From an uncultured Spirochaetaceae bacterium (GTDB lineage: Bacteria; Spirochaetota; Spirochaetia; Treponematales; Treponemataceae): DNA of 64,000 bases. Shown here piece after piece: positions 1-7,519 of the stretch; positions within the stretch are counted from its first letter, which is position 1, and each line of letters opens with the position of its first letter. The position numbers were made by a program, and so were the translations under genes. Below the pieces are notes generated by a model. It had not been told where the DNA came from and searched no databases. It saw nothing but the letters and a program-made list of their open reading frames with translations. The stretch is taken from assembly GCA_902802305.1 (NCBI GenBank), contig CADCLG010000013.1:1-64000 (forward strand). Direction: 5' to 3'.

Positions 1-92
1 TTGTTAAATCTATTTAAATTTTTTCCACCCATGCAGAAATTCTACTGGATTTCTAAATTTTTAAATAGAGTCTTCCTTAAGTTGATGATGTT

Positions 93-229
93 GGGCGTTA
101 CGGGGCGGCGACTGAGCCCCGCAGAGGGGGTAGTGGACAAGCAACAAAGGGAGCTAATCGGCTCTGCTTGCTGAGACGATTCGTGGAGCAACTTGCTTGG
201 GAGCGAGGGGGAGCCCTCCCCCTCCTTGC
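93..229 (-). repeat. GC-rich dispersed repeat, copy A
   Basis: A GC-rich block in otherwise AT-rich DNA. Read on the minus strand it has the order: hairpin of the type GGGGGAGGGCTCCCCC (positions 204-220), about 60 bp of variable sequence, GTCCACTACCCC, then a second hairpin built from GCGGGGCTCAG and CCGCCCCGTAACGCCC. The same order recurs at 1147-1318 and 5758-5838 on the plus strand. This copy abuts the stop codon of the AraC-GGDEF gene. Positions 1-92 hold nothing I recognise. Confidence 0.65.
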
Positions 230-231
230 TT

Positions 232-1050
232 TTACAAAACCTCTTCCTTCTTCTCCTGGGAAATTACCAGCTTTGGAAAAAGCTCTGCGTACTTAAGATT
301 GCCGGCATCAACCTTTACAAGATCGGCGTAGAGCTTAAGAGGAACTTCGGCCTCCTTGTAAGGAATGAGATGGCCATTCATAGCAAGAATCTTTTGCTGC
401 AGGCCCTCGGCATAAGCGCGGTCGCTGGAGCTTGTCAACAGCACAAACTCATCGCCGCCAATTCTAAAGACTACATCTTCGTCGCCGCAAACGCTTTCCA
501 TTCGGCGCAGAGACTCCGAAATTGCAAGGTCACCGGCCTTACGGGAAATGTCATTAATCGGAATAAGATGGTAAATGTCGCAGATCACGCACCAGCAGTC
601 GGCACGAGACTTCAAAAAATCATATAACTCAGAAATATCGCATTTTCTTCTCATAAAAGTTTCTCCTTCAATTTGCATTAAGCCTGTAATCCGGGGGAAC
701 AATTCGGCGGTATGAAGCTTGCCCTTCTTCTGCTCGCGATATTCAGAAGGAGTGCAATTCCATACGCTGGAAAAGGCCCTGGTAAAGGCTTCGTGGCTCG
801 AATAGCCGTAGCTCACAGCTATATCCAGAAGGCTAAAGTCAGGCTTTTCTAACATTATGCGGGCGGCCTTTGTCATGCGGCGACGAATCATATAATCGTG
901 CACAGAAAAATGAATCGTGTACTTAAAAACTTTTTCCAGAGCAGACTTGGATGCAAAGCAAGCCTGTGCAATTTCTTCTGTCTGAATTGAGTCTTCAAGA
1001 TGCTCTTCGATAAAGGCAAGCGACCTCATCAATAAGTCAAAATTAGCCAA
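232..1050 (-). CDS. AraC-type HTH regulator fused to a GGDEF domain
   Basis: 272 aa, predicted cytoplasmic DNA-binding protein. Residues about 5-105 are an AraC/XylS double helix-turn-helix: second-HTH features such as DIAVSYGYSSHEAFTRAF and the closing CTPSEYRE are clear. Residues about 148-245 are a shortened GGDEF domain: CDIYHLIPIND supplies the metal-binding Asp158 and the conserved ND, and GGDEF is intact at 198-202. The usual RxxD inhibitory site has lost its Arg (GDED precedes VVFRIGGDEF), and the usual beginning (LTGLxNR) and end of the domain are missing. The start is TTG at 1050, chosen because GGAGG lies 5 nt upstream and no ATG fits; a TATAAT box with an 18-bp-spaced TTACTC lies at 1105-1134. 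It is divergent from the HTH-FliM gene. Whether it makes or only binds nucleotide is unknown. Confidence 0.8.
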   Translation of the reverse strand: MANFDLLMRSLAFIEEHLEDSIQTEEIAQACFASKSALEKVFKYTIHFSVHDYMIRRRMTKAARIMLEKPDFSLLDIAVSYGYSSHEAFTRAFSSVWNCTPSEYREQKKGKLHTAELFPRITGLMQIEGETFMRRKCDISELYDFLKSRADCWCVICDIYHLIPINDISRKAGDLAISESLRRMESVCGDEDVVFRIGGDEFVLLTSSSDRAYAEGLQQKILAMNGHLIPYKEAEVPLKLYADLVKVDAGNLKYAELFPKLVISQEKKEEVL

Positions 1051-1476
1051 CTAAACCTCCTGCAGCTCCGGCGCCAGGAACTACAATTATGAGAATACAT
1101 GAAAATTATAACATGCATTTGATTTTTTGAGTAAAGTTTACAATTCAGGAGGGGAAAGCCTTCCCCTCGCTCCAGCCGTAAAAGCTGTTCTGAGTTTTTC
1201 TTCGAAAAACTCACGGAAGACCTGGCTCAAGTTTGCCAACTAAAATATAGTGTTTACGTCTTCCACTACCCCCTTCTCCTAGGGGGTCCAGCCCCCTAAA
1301 ACCCCCGAATTCCCCCGCAAAATCTTCAAATTACGCTAGAATTCTACTCATACGAGTAGATTTCATCTAAAAACCCCACCATTTTCTACTCCAAAAATCA
1401 AAATTCTACCAATTCCTACGCCTTGTCGGGTGACTTCCAGCAAAATGAATGTTAAAGTTATACTCAAGAGGTACAA
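1051..1476. other. 426-bp divergent intergenic region
   Basis: Separates the two divergent regulator genes. It contains, for the minus-strand gene, TATAAT at 1105-1110 with TTACTC at 1129-1134; GC-rich repeat copy B (1147-1318), which includes a perfect hairpin GAGTTTTT-cttcg-AAAAACTC at 1192-1212; an inverted repeat TCTACTC-atac-GAGTAGA at 1343-1360 followed by several TTCTAC copies that could be an operator; and, for the plus-strand gene, a weak TTCCAG/TATACT promoter at 1435-1464 with SD AAGAGG at 1466-1471. Confidence 0.5.
1147..1318 (+). repeat. GC-rich dispersed repeat, copy B
   Basis: Plus-strand copy of the element described at 93-229. It opens with GGAGGGGAAAGCCTTCCCCT (hairpin), has about 90 bp of variable sequence, then TTCCACTACCCCC and a degenerate second hairpin with AGGGGGTCCAGCCCCCT. 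Copies A and B face each other across the AraC-GGDEF gene. Confidence 0.65.
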
Positions 1477-2865
1477 ATGGACGCAATCAAAACTGGAAAA
1501 ATAATCAATTATCTTAGAAGCCTTAAAGGCATGACACAAAAAGAGCTGGCCGCAAAAATCAATGTGAGCGACAAGGCCGTAAGTAAATGGGAACGCGGCG
1601 ACGGCTGCCCTGATGTAGGCATTCTTCCTCTTCTCGCTGAAAATCTTGACTGCGATGTAGATTCCCTAATCAAGGGAGAACTTCCAGCAAAGAAAGTTAT
1701 GACAGAAGAAGAAATACAGGCCATGCTTTCAGCTTCAGGACAAACCCCAGAGAATGATACCTCTCTTTTACAAAATCCCGGTGTACGGATTAGAATATAT
1801 GATTTTAAACGCCCAAGCCTTGTCCGAAAAGAAGAAATGAGAAAAATATATAACACCTTTGTAGAATTATGTGAGAAGTATCGCAGTAATCTCCTGGGAA
1901 ACAGAACAGATTTATTGGGTTTTAATGTCATCTCAGTAGACGAGCTTACAAACAATGAATTTATAAGAACCCTGCCCGAACGCACCTTCTTCTATTCTTA
2001 TGATTATAACAATTCAGGCTTTGCAATAGAAATAGCCCCTGCCATCGGTAAAATCCTTTTAAAACAGGATTTAAAGAAATATCCTGACCTTACACTGACC
2101 GATGCGGAATGTCTGCCTGTAGCTTATTTAAATCAATTTGTTGAATTAATGCAGGAAAGCATTTACTCAAAAACTGACAAATCAATTCCAAAAGAAAGCT
2201 TTTTTAGAAAAAGAAGCTTAGACATTAATCCCCTGCTTCCAAGAAATACACCGCAAAATCCAAACGAAATGTGCCTTCTTGTAACACTGGAGCTTCGCTC
2301 TGATACAGAATGCGGCATGATGAATATTCAGTTTAATTACAAATACTTCACAGAGTTATGCAGCAAAAGAGGATTTTTTGAAAACTCAAGTCAGGAACCA
2401 AAACTCCAATGGCTAAGTGACATTAAAACAAAACCCCGCAATAACAATATTATTGTTGAGTTCGGCAGATTCATTCCAAATAATTGCAGTTTTGAAGCAG
2501 GAACTATTTTAGTTTCACAAAAACGAGCAGGCGAACCTTTAAACGTTATTGTAGAAAACCAAGTCCGCTATTTAGGTGAGACAGTTGCCGTTGGAGAAAG
2601 CTTTGGAGTCAGAATTACTGAAGCCCTAAAAGATAATGATGAAAAAGGAACAATCATAAAATACGATGAAGAAAATTACATCTCTTTACGTCTTGGAGAA
2701 GCCTACTGTACTCAGGAAGAAATCAGCAGGATAAAAGAAAACACAATCCTTGAGCTGGACAATGTTATCGGAAATCCTGTACGTATCATTCAGGACGGCA
2801 AAGTAGCAGCTCACGGAGAAGTTATAATTGTTGATGATTATTATGCAGTCAGAGTGACAGAATAA
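1477..2865 (+). CDS. XRE-family HTH fused to FliM/FliN-like flagellar switch protein
   Basis: 462 aa, unusual fusion. Residues 6-62 are an XRE/Cro HTH (MTQKELAAKINVSDKAVSKW). Residues 75-87 (MTEEEIQAMLSAS) resemble the FliM N-terminal CheY-P-binding peptide (LSQDEIDALL type). YDFKRP at 108-113 is the start of the FliM core; VISVDELTNNEFIRTLP (151-167) and LVTLELRSDTECGMMNI (268-284) match the FliM/CheC-like middle domain. Two SpoA domains follow: about 327-383, and 415-462 ending in a FliN-like ELDNVIGNPVRI...GEVIIVDDYYAVRVTE. True FliM has one SpoA domain and no HTH. No membrane segment. SD AAGAGG sits 5 nt before the ATG. The HTH predicts DNA binding; the FliM/FliN part predicts C-ring-like assembly or CheY binding. 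Function is inference; the domain calls are strong. Confidence 0.88.
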   Translation: MDAIKTGKIINYLRSLKGMTQKELAAKINVSDKAVSKWERGDGCPDVGILPLLAENLDCDVDSLIKGELPAKKVMTEEEIQAMLSASGQTPENDTSLLQNPGVRIRIYDFKRPSLVRKEEMRKIYNTFVELCEKYRSNLLGNRTDLLGFNVISVDELTNNEFIRTLPERTFFYSYDYNNSGFAIEIAPAIGKILLKQDLKKYPDLTLTDAECLPVAYLNQFVELMQESIYSKTDKSIPKESFFRKRSLDINPLLPRNTPQNPNEMCLLVTLELRSDTECGMMNIQFNYKYFTELCSKRGFFENSSQEPKLQWLSDIKTKPRNNNIIVEFGRFIPNNCSFEAGTILVSQKRAGEPLNVIVENQVRYLGETVAVGESFGVRITEALKDNDEKGTIIKYDEENYISLRLGEAYCTQEEISRIKENTILELDNVIGNPVRIIQDGKVAAHGEVIIVDDYYAVRVTE

Positions 2866-2916
2866 TTCAAATCCCTATTGCGGCATCTTGAGATTTTTCA
2901 TTCCACGAACCGTAGG

Positions 2917-2945
2917 TTGCAGTCTCCCTCCTGTAATGTTATCCT
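2917..2945 (+). promoter_or_regulatory. Sigma-70-type promoter of the broken XRE gene
   Basis: TTGCAG (2917-2922), a 17-bp spacer and TATCCT (2940-2945) lie upstream of an ACAGGAG SD and the ATG at 2985. A conventional leader of about 35 nt is expected. Confidence 0.5.
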
Positions 2946-2984
2946 AAAGTCACAAAATGACTTTGCCGGCACAAGTCACAGGAG

Positions 2985-3447
2985 ATGAAATTGAACAACT
3001 ACGTAACTGGAGCGGTAATCAAGGCCCTCCGCGAAAAAAAGAAAATGACACAGGAAGAGCTTGCTCAAAAGATTTTTAACCAAAACAAAGCCTGCAATAT
3101 GGCTAAGGGAAAGTTTTACGTCTGCCCTGTATGCGGAAGAAACAGAGGCAATATCAGCAGGCTCAACAATCGGAAGTGACTCAACAAGCACCAGTAATGG
3201 TGGTGACAGCAATCACGCCCTTAACATTGAAGTTGTCGAAGATGAATACTTTGTCACCCTCGATCATCCAATGGCAAAGGACCACTATATTTCCTTTATT
3301 GCGGCAATTTCAGACCAGGGTATCCAATTGACAAAGCTCTATCCCGAAGGCCCAGCCCAAGCCCGCTTCAAAATTGCTGGAGTGCGCAAGCTCTTTGCTT
3401 ACTGCAACAGACACGGACTTTTTGAATTGCTTCGAAAAAATATTTAA
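2985..3447 (+). pseudogene. Broken XRE HTH / zinc-ribbon (desulfoferrodoxin-like) regulator
   Basis: The first frame from ATG 2985 reads MKLNNYVTGAVIKALREKKK and MTQEELAQKI, the first half of an XRE HTH; the recognition half and linker are then missing, and the frame resumes at KFYVCPVCG, the metal-binding knuckle, before running into a stop at 3179. The rest of the family's C-terminal domain continues in a second frame: IEVVEDEYFVTLDHPMAKDH, YISFIA, LYPEGPAQARF and YCNRHGLFELL, ending at 3447. Intact relatives (known to me mainly from Firmicutes) are about 190-200 aa in one frame. So there is an internal deletion plus at least one frameshift. The SD and promoter are still present. Gene decay is a direct reading; Firmicutes origin is inference. 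Confidence 0.8.
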
Positions 3448-3462
3448 AAATATTTAAAAATC

Positions 3463-3500
3463 AAAAGCCATAGATAAACTAAAACTTATCCATGGCTTTT
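3463..3500. terminator. Bidirectional terminator-like hairpin
   Basis: AAAAGCCAT (3463-3471) pairs with ATGGCTTTT (3492-3500), extended by GATAA/TTATC after one mismatch. It lies between the pseudogene and the convergent S41-like gene, whose stop codon begins 2 nt away; the U-rich side is better on the minus strand. Confidence 0.6.
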
Positions 3501-3501
3501 C

Positions 3502-4608
3502 TTACTGAAAAATAATATCCCCAGTATCAACGCCCATTTCTTGCAGCACAGACTTCATTGTTTCCGTCGTAGCCCAAACATCCGGCTCATAGCCCTTACC
3601 ATCACCAAGATAATTTGCAGGCAAATCTTTGGTAAAATCCGTCTTACCAAAATACAGGGAAATCCTCAGTTCTTTGTTCTCATAAGTTTTACAGTTTCCG
3701 TAATTTTGCAAGCCCCCAGAATGAGTTCCAACAAGCTTACATTCAAAAGTATTTTTTGTTCTTCCCAACACATGCCATACTTCCCCAGAGCTATAGCTCC
3801 AGTTGTCCTGCAAGGCAATTACAGTTCCAGCATATTTATTTGTATTTAAAACCTTCAAAAAAGAAAATTGTGGCATATCGTTTCCACCATAATTTGAACG
3901 GGCATCAAGAATTATAAAATCTTTATTTAAAGCAAGATAAGCAGCAGCACCAAACTTTGACGTATAATCAAGTCCAGTACAATCAGTAAAACGGATATAA
4001 TAAGCATTAGAAGTTTCTTTTTCAAAATAAGTGCCATCAGGGTCTATACTTTTCTTTGTACCTTCATCTCTGGCAAAATCCTGACGGTAGAAAAAATCAC
4101 CTGCCATCAAATAAAAATGACAGTCATCAATATACTTATCAAAAAGTTTTTTTAAATCAAGACCATTATTGCAGGCTAATAAGGCGATTTTAGTAAATCC
4201 CCGCTTTTTCATTGCAGAAAAACCAGCATAGTGAAGGCTCATAGTTTTCCAGATATAATCCAGCTGCTTTTTTGAAAGCTTACATTCCTTTAAATCTATA
4301 AAGGATGAATCCACAAAAGCGCAGTCATGACCTTCAAGCGCTCTCACTTCAAACTTTCCGCCAGCTAAAAAATCCAGAAGCTTTTCTTTACAAGATTCAT
4401 TATAAAGATTCTTATAAGATGAATTTGAAAGAGTCACGCAAACCTTCGAGCCAAGCAGATTTTCATACTCAGCCGGAGCCGCAAGAATTGTATAATACAA
4501 ATAACTCTCGTGCTGATTTTCCTGCAGCTGCCAGCCACCCTTTTTATTTTCTGCAAAGAAAAAAGCTGCCAGCAAAAGTAAAAGCCCAGATAAAAAAAAC
4601 TTTTTCAT
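3502..4608 (-). CDS. Secreted S41-family (ClpP/crotonase-fold) peptidase-like protein
   Basis: 368 aa with a Sec signal peptide (MKKFFLSGLLLLLAAFFFA), so periplasmic or surface-exposed. Residues about 225-345 look like a peptidase S41 catalytic domain: IILDARSNYGGND corresponds to the DLRGNGGG strand-turn, NWSYSSGEVW to the nucleophile-Ser segment, and KLVGTHSGG to the following glycine turn. No PDZ domain is visible, and the first 200 residues are unassigned. It lies 25 nt downstream of uxuA on the same strand and may be cotranscribed. No clear SD precedes the ATG; two GATAAT tandem copies lie directly upstream. Substrate unknown; the family call is moderate. Confidence 0.6.
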   Translation of the reverse strand: MKKFFLSGLLLLLAAFFFAENKKGGWQLQENQHESYLYYTILAAPAEYENLLGSKVCVTLSNSSYKNLYNESCKEKLLDFLAGGKFEVRALEGHDCAFVDSSFIDLKECKLSKKQLDYIWKTMSLHYAGFSAMKKRGFTKIALLACNNGLDLKKLFDKYIDDCHFYLMAGDFFYRQDFARDEGTKKSIDPDGTYFEKETSNAYYIRFTDCTGLDYTSKFGAAAYLALNKDFIILDARSNYGGNDMPQFSFLKVLNTNKYAGTVIALQDNWSYSSGEVWHVLGRTKNTFECKLVGTHSGGLQNYGNCKTYENKELRISLYFGKTDFTKDLPANYLGDGKGYEPDVWATTETMKSVLQEMGVDTGDIIFQ

Positions 4609-4633
4609 ATTATCATTATCTTTAATATTATCC

Positions 4634-5740
4634 TTATCTGTACAACTTTACGCCGCTGCGGTCAATTGTTTTTTCGCAGGCTTCCCATAATCCCTGGAGA
4701 TAAGTTGCACCAAGAGCACGGTCATACAAACCGTAACCAGGCATACATTTTTCACCCCAAATTGTTCGGCCATGGTCAGGACGGATAACTCCATCAAAAC
4801 CAGTCTCGTACAAAGTCTTAACAATCTTGAACATATCAAAAGAACCTGTGCTTGAAAGGTGAGCAGATTCCTGGAAGTCGAGAACAGGATCATCAATAGC
4901 AGTGTTGAACTTAAGGTTGCGCACGTGAGCAAAGTGAATACGTCCCTGTGCAGCTTTAATAAACTCGCACAAATCATTTTTTCGGTTTGTACCATAGGAA
5001 CCAGTACAGAAAGTCAAACCATTATGAGGATTATCAACAGCCTTGAGCATACGGCAAACCTTATCCTGACTTGTAATAATTCTAGGCAAACCAAAAACTG
5101 GCCAGGCAGGATCATCCGGATGAATTGCCATATCAATATTATATTTATCACAGACAGGCATAATAGCTTTAAGAAAGTAAACCAGATTATTAAAAAGCTT
5201 TTCCTCGTCTACACTCTTATACATTTCAAAAAGCTCTTTTACCCGGGCCATGCGTTCAGGTTCCCAGCCAGGAAGAATAAAGCCATTCGAATCCTTATCA
5301 ATAGAAGCAAACATTTCTTCCGGTTTTACGCCGTCAATTGCCTTAGAGTTGTAGGCAAGAACAGTAGAACCATCTTCGCAAACGCGGGCAAGCTCAGAAC
5401 GAGTCCAATCAAAAACAGGCATAAAGTTGTAGCAAACCATGTGGATATCTTCCTGACCAAGGCGCTCCAAAGTCTTAATGTAGTTTTCGATATACTTATC
5501 ACGGTCGCCAGCACCAATTTTAATATCGTCGTGAATATTTACACTCTCAATTCCAGCAATCTTAAGCCCAGCGTCCTGAACTTCCTTTTTAATCTTCTGA
5601 ATAGCAGCAAGCTCCCATGCATCTCCCGGAACAGAATCATATAAAGTTGTAATAACGCCGTGTACTCCAGGTACCTGACGAATCTGTTGCAAAGTTACTG
5701 AATCAAAGCCGGTTCCATACCAGCGTAATGTCATTTCCAT
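4634..5740 (-). CDS. uxuA: Mannonate dehydratase
   Basis: 368 aa. Converts D-mannonate to 2-keto-3-deoxygluconate in hexuronate (pectin/glucuronate) catabolism, in the cytoplasm; a TIM-barrel enzyme needing a divalent metal. Recognised by the N-terminus MEMTLRWYGTGFDSVTL, GVHGVITTLYDSVPGDAW, the mid-protein MAIHPDDPAWPVFGLPRI, the HFAHVRN segment and the C-terminal GVIRPDHGRTIWGEK, all typical of UxuA. The start is ATG 5740 because AAGGAG lies 7 nt upstream; a longer frame extends into repeat copy C and is not real. A promoter at 5849-5877 gives a leader of about 100 nt containing that repeat. No uxuB, uxaC or kdgK is in the window. Confidence 0.93.
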   Translation of the reverse strand: MEMTLRWYGTGFDSVTLQQIRQVPGVHGVITTLYDSVPGDAWELAAIQKIKKEVQDAGLKIAGIESVNIHDDIKIGAGDRDKYIENYIKTLERLGQEDIHMVCYNFMPVFDWTRSELARVCEDGSTVLAYNSKAIDGVKPEEMFASIDKDSNGFILPGWEPERMARVKELFEMYKSVDEEKLFNNLVYFLKAIMPVCDKYNIDMAIHPDDPAWPVFGLPRIITSQDKVCRMLKAVDNPHNGLTFCTGSYGTNRKNDLCEFIKAAQGRIHFAHVRNLKFNTAIDDPVLDFQESAHLSSTGSFDMFKIVKTLYETGFDGVIRPDHGRTIWGEKCMPGYGLYDRALGATYLQGLWEACEKTIDRSGVKLYR

Positions 5741-5757
5741 AAAAAACTCCTTAATAA

Positions 5758-5838
5758 GGTGGGGAAAGCCTTCCCCTGGGCTCAGCCTAAAGTCTTCGCC
5801 CACCCCTTCCAGCGGGGAGAGCCCCGCAACGCCCCCTC
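5758..5838 (+). repeat. GC-rich dispersed repeat, copy C, in the uxuA leader
   Basis: Compact copy of the element at 93-229 and 1147-1318: GGTGGGGAAAGCCTTCCCCT hairpin, short spacer, CCCACCCCTTCC, then AGCGGGGAGAGCCCCGCAACGCCCCC. It sits between the uxuA promoter and start codon, so it would be transcribed (antisense orientation) as two GC-rich hairpins in the uxuA 5' UTR. Confidence 0.65.
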
Positions 5839-5848
5839 TAATACATCA

Positions 5849-5877
5849 AGTATAACATCACGCAAAAGTTTCATCAA
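5849..5877 (-). promoter_or_regulatory. Promoter of uxuA
   Basis: On the minus strand TTGATG (5872-5877), 17 bp, TATACT (5849-5854). The start codon is about 100 nt downstream of the expected transcription start. Confidence 0.6.
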
Positions 5878-5904
5878 CTAAAATACTTGCATACTAGTAT
5901 ATTA

Positions 5905-7092
5905 TTATCTCTTTTCAATTGTGTATTCAAAGGTAGCGGTGCCATCAAAATCTGCTTCTTCAAATATCCATTGCGAAAGCTGGTCTATTATTTCTTTACG
6001 AATACTTTCAGTCAAAATAGATTCAGGAGTAATTTTTATTTCTGTTCTTGGAACATTTCCCTTTTGAACAACTTTAAAAGTGATTTTTACCGTTGCTTTT
6101 GAAAGAGTAAAAGTCTGGGCGGCCTGTTCCGAAAGATTAATCGCAGGTTCTTTTGGCCTCATAAGAGCACGCTTACTACCGTCGGCCATTTCCATCATTA
6201 CCTTACCGCTGCCATCTTTAGAAGTCTTTGCTGCTATATCTGTTTTTGTTCCGCTTCCACTTTTTGATTCAGCCTTAGCAATCTTATCCAAATCTGTTGA
6301 TGTAGACTGTGATGCGCTTGTTGAGCTTTTCTTTGCAGAATCACTATTACTAGTCTGTCTGGCACTCTCCTGACTTGCTGTATTTGCTGCAGAACCGGCA
6401 GTAGAACTTGAAGTAGTAACTTTTTTACTGTCACTTGATGTCGTTTTTTCTGTAGATGATGAATCATCTCCAAACATAGCATCCCAATCAAAATCTTGTT
6501 TGGCTTTCTTATTTGCCATCTGTTCTTCCATCAATTCTTCAACTGATTTCTGCAAGGCATAATCAACTTTTTTTGATTCATCTGTTACTACAGGCGTAGT
6601 TTCCGCCGGTTTTGTTTCTGTTTTTTCAACCTTAGGAACTTCTTTTACAGGCTCTTTTTTAACAGGAGCTGGTTTTTCTATAACAGGTGTTGGCTTTTCT
6701 ACAAGAGGCTTTGGCGCTTCAACAATTGGTGTCTCTTCAACCTTAGGTTCAGGAATATCCACTACAGGTTCTACAGTCTCTACAAGCGGTAAAGATTCTT
6801 CGATTACAGGAGAAGCTTCAGCTACAATTTCTTCTGCTACAGCTTCTGATTCAGCCACTGCATTTTCAGTCTCATTAGTAAACTCAGACTCAGCTTCTTC
6901 TGTCTGCTCCAGAGAAAGCGGACTGTCTAACACAATTTGAACTGTCTTAAATTGAGGTGACGGAGCATCAATTTTTACAAATATTGCCAACACAGTAAAA
7001 AGAACCCAGAATACAAAGGTAGAAAGAAGGCTTATAAAAAAGCTTGTACGATGAGGAGAGCTGTCTTGTCCAAACAAAGGCTGCTTTAACAT
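5905..7092 (-). CDS. TonB-like energy transducer
   Basis: 395 aa. One N-terminal membrane anchor (residues about 18-42), a long Glu/Pro/Lys-rich periplasm-spanning stretch (about 60-165 with EKPAPVKK-type repeats), a Ser/Thr-rich low-complexity linker (about 205-280), and a C-terminal TonB-like domain (about 315-395: TVKITFKVVQKGNVPRTEIK and the near-terminal QWIFEEADFDG). It would carry proton-motive energy from ExbB/ExbD to an outer-membrane partner. It is the last gene of the exbB-exbD-tonB unit, 16 nt after exbD, with SD AAGGGAA. It is longer than the usual 220-280 aa TonB because of the linkers. Symbol withheld because several TonB paralogues are usual. Confidence 0.82.
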   Translation of the reverse strand: MLKQPLFGQDSSPHRTSFFISLLSTFVFWVLFTVLAIFVKIDAPSPQFKTVQIVLDSPLSLEQTEEAESEFTNETENAVAESEAVAEEIVAEASPVIEESLPLVETVEPVVDIPEPKVEETPIVEAPKPLVEKPTPVIEKPAPVKKEPVKEVPKVEKTETKPAETTPVVTDESKKVDYALQKSVEELMEEQMANKKAKQDFDWDAMFGDDSSSTEKTTSSDSKKVTTSSSTAGSAANTASQESARQTSNSDSAKKSSTSASQSTSTDLDKIAKAESKSGSGTKTDIAAKTSKDGSGKVMMEMADGSKRALMRPKEPAINLSEQAAQTFTLSKATVKITFKVVQKGNVPRTEIKITPESILTESIRKEIIDQLSQWIFEEADFDGTATFEYTIEKR

Positions 7093-7108
7093 ATTGATTT
7101 CCCTTCTT

Positions 7109-7519
7109 CTATTTAGATTTAGTCCTTAAATTAATTACCGAATATCCGCTTTCCCGAATTACATCAAAAAGTCCAACAATCACGCCGTTTGTAACTTCTG
7201 AATCTGCTTCCAGACTTACAGGAAAATCAGTTTTTTTAGTATCACCTGTATCAAACATTACAAGTTCATTTCCAAGTTCATCAAGTTCTACTTCTTTTTC
7301 ATTAAAAAACAAAGTACCATCAGCGCTAGCAGAAATTGTAATTCCCTGAACCGAAGTCCCCTCTGAAGTACGGCTTGTTGGAAGATTTAATTTAATTCCA
7401 GGCAGAATTGCAAATGTCGTCGAAACCAGAAAAAAGAGAATGAGCTGAAAAACAATATCAATCATTGGAGTCATATCAACATTTGACTGAATCTGTCCTC
7501 TTTTGCTTCTTAATCTCAT
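7109..7519 (-). CDS. exbD: ExbD/TolR-type biopolymer transport protein
   Basis: 136 aa. Single N-terminal transmembrane helix (about 20-42) following a short basic cytoplasmic tail (MRLRSKRG), then a periplasmic domain ending in SGYSVINLRTK. VDMTPMIDIVFQLILFFLVS is the family signature; Asp21 corresponds to the essential membrane Asp of ExbD/TolR. It forms the proton channel with ExbB. Its start codon overlaps the exbB stop by 4 nt, a sign of translational coupling. A TolR function cannot be excluded, but the neighbouring TonB favours ExbD. Confidence 0.88.
   Translation of the reverse strand: MRLRSKRGQIQSNVDMTPMIDIVFQLILFFLVSTTFAILPGIKLNLPTSRTSEGTSVQGITISASADGTLFFNEKEVELDELGNELVMFDTGDTKKTDFPVSLEADSEVTNGVIVGLFDVIRESGYSVINLRTKSK

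Noticed and set aside
193-627. Plus-strand 144-codon frame opposite the AraC-GGDEF gene
   Set aside because: Antisense of the HTH/GGDEF gene; no family match and starts in the GC-rich repeat.
1097-1320. Mobile element with transposase
   Set aside because: No transposase ORF or terminal repeats with duplication; only the small GC-rich repeat.
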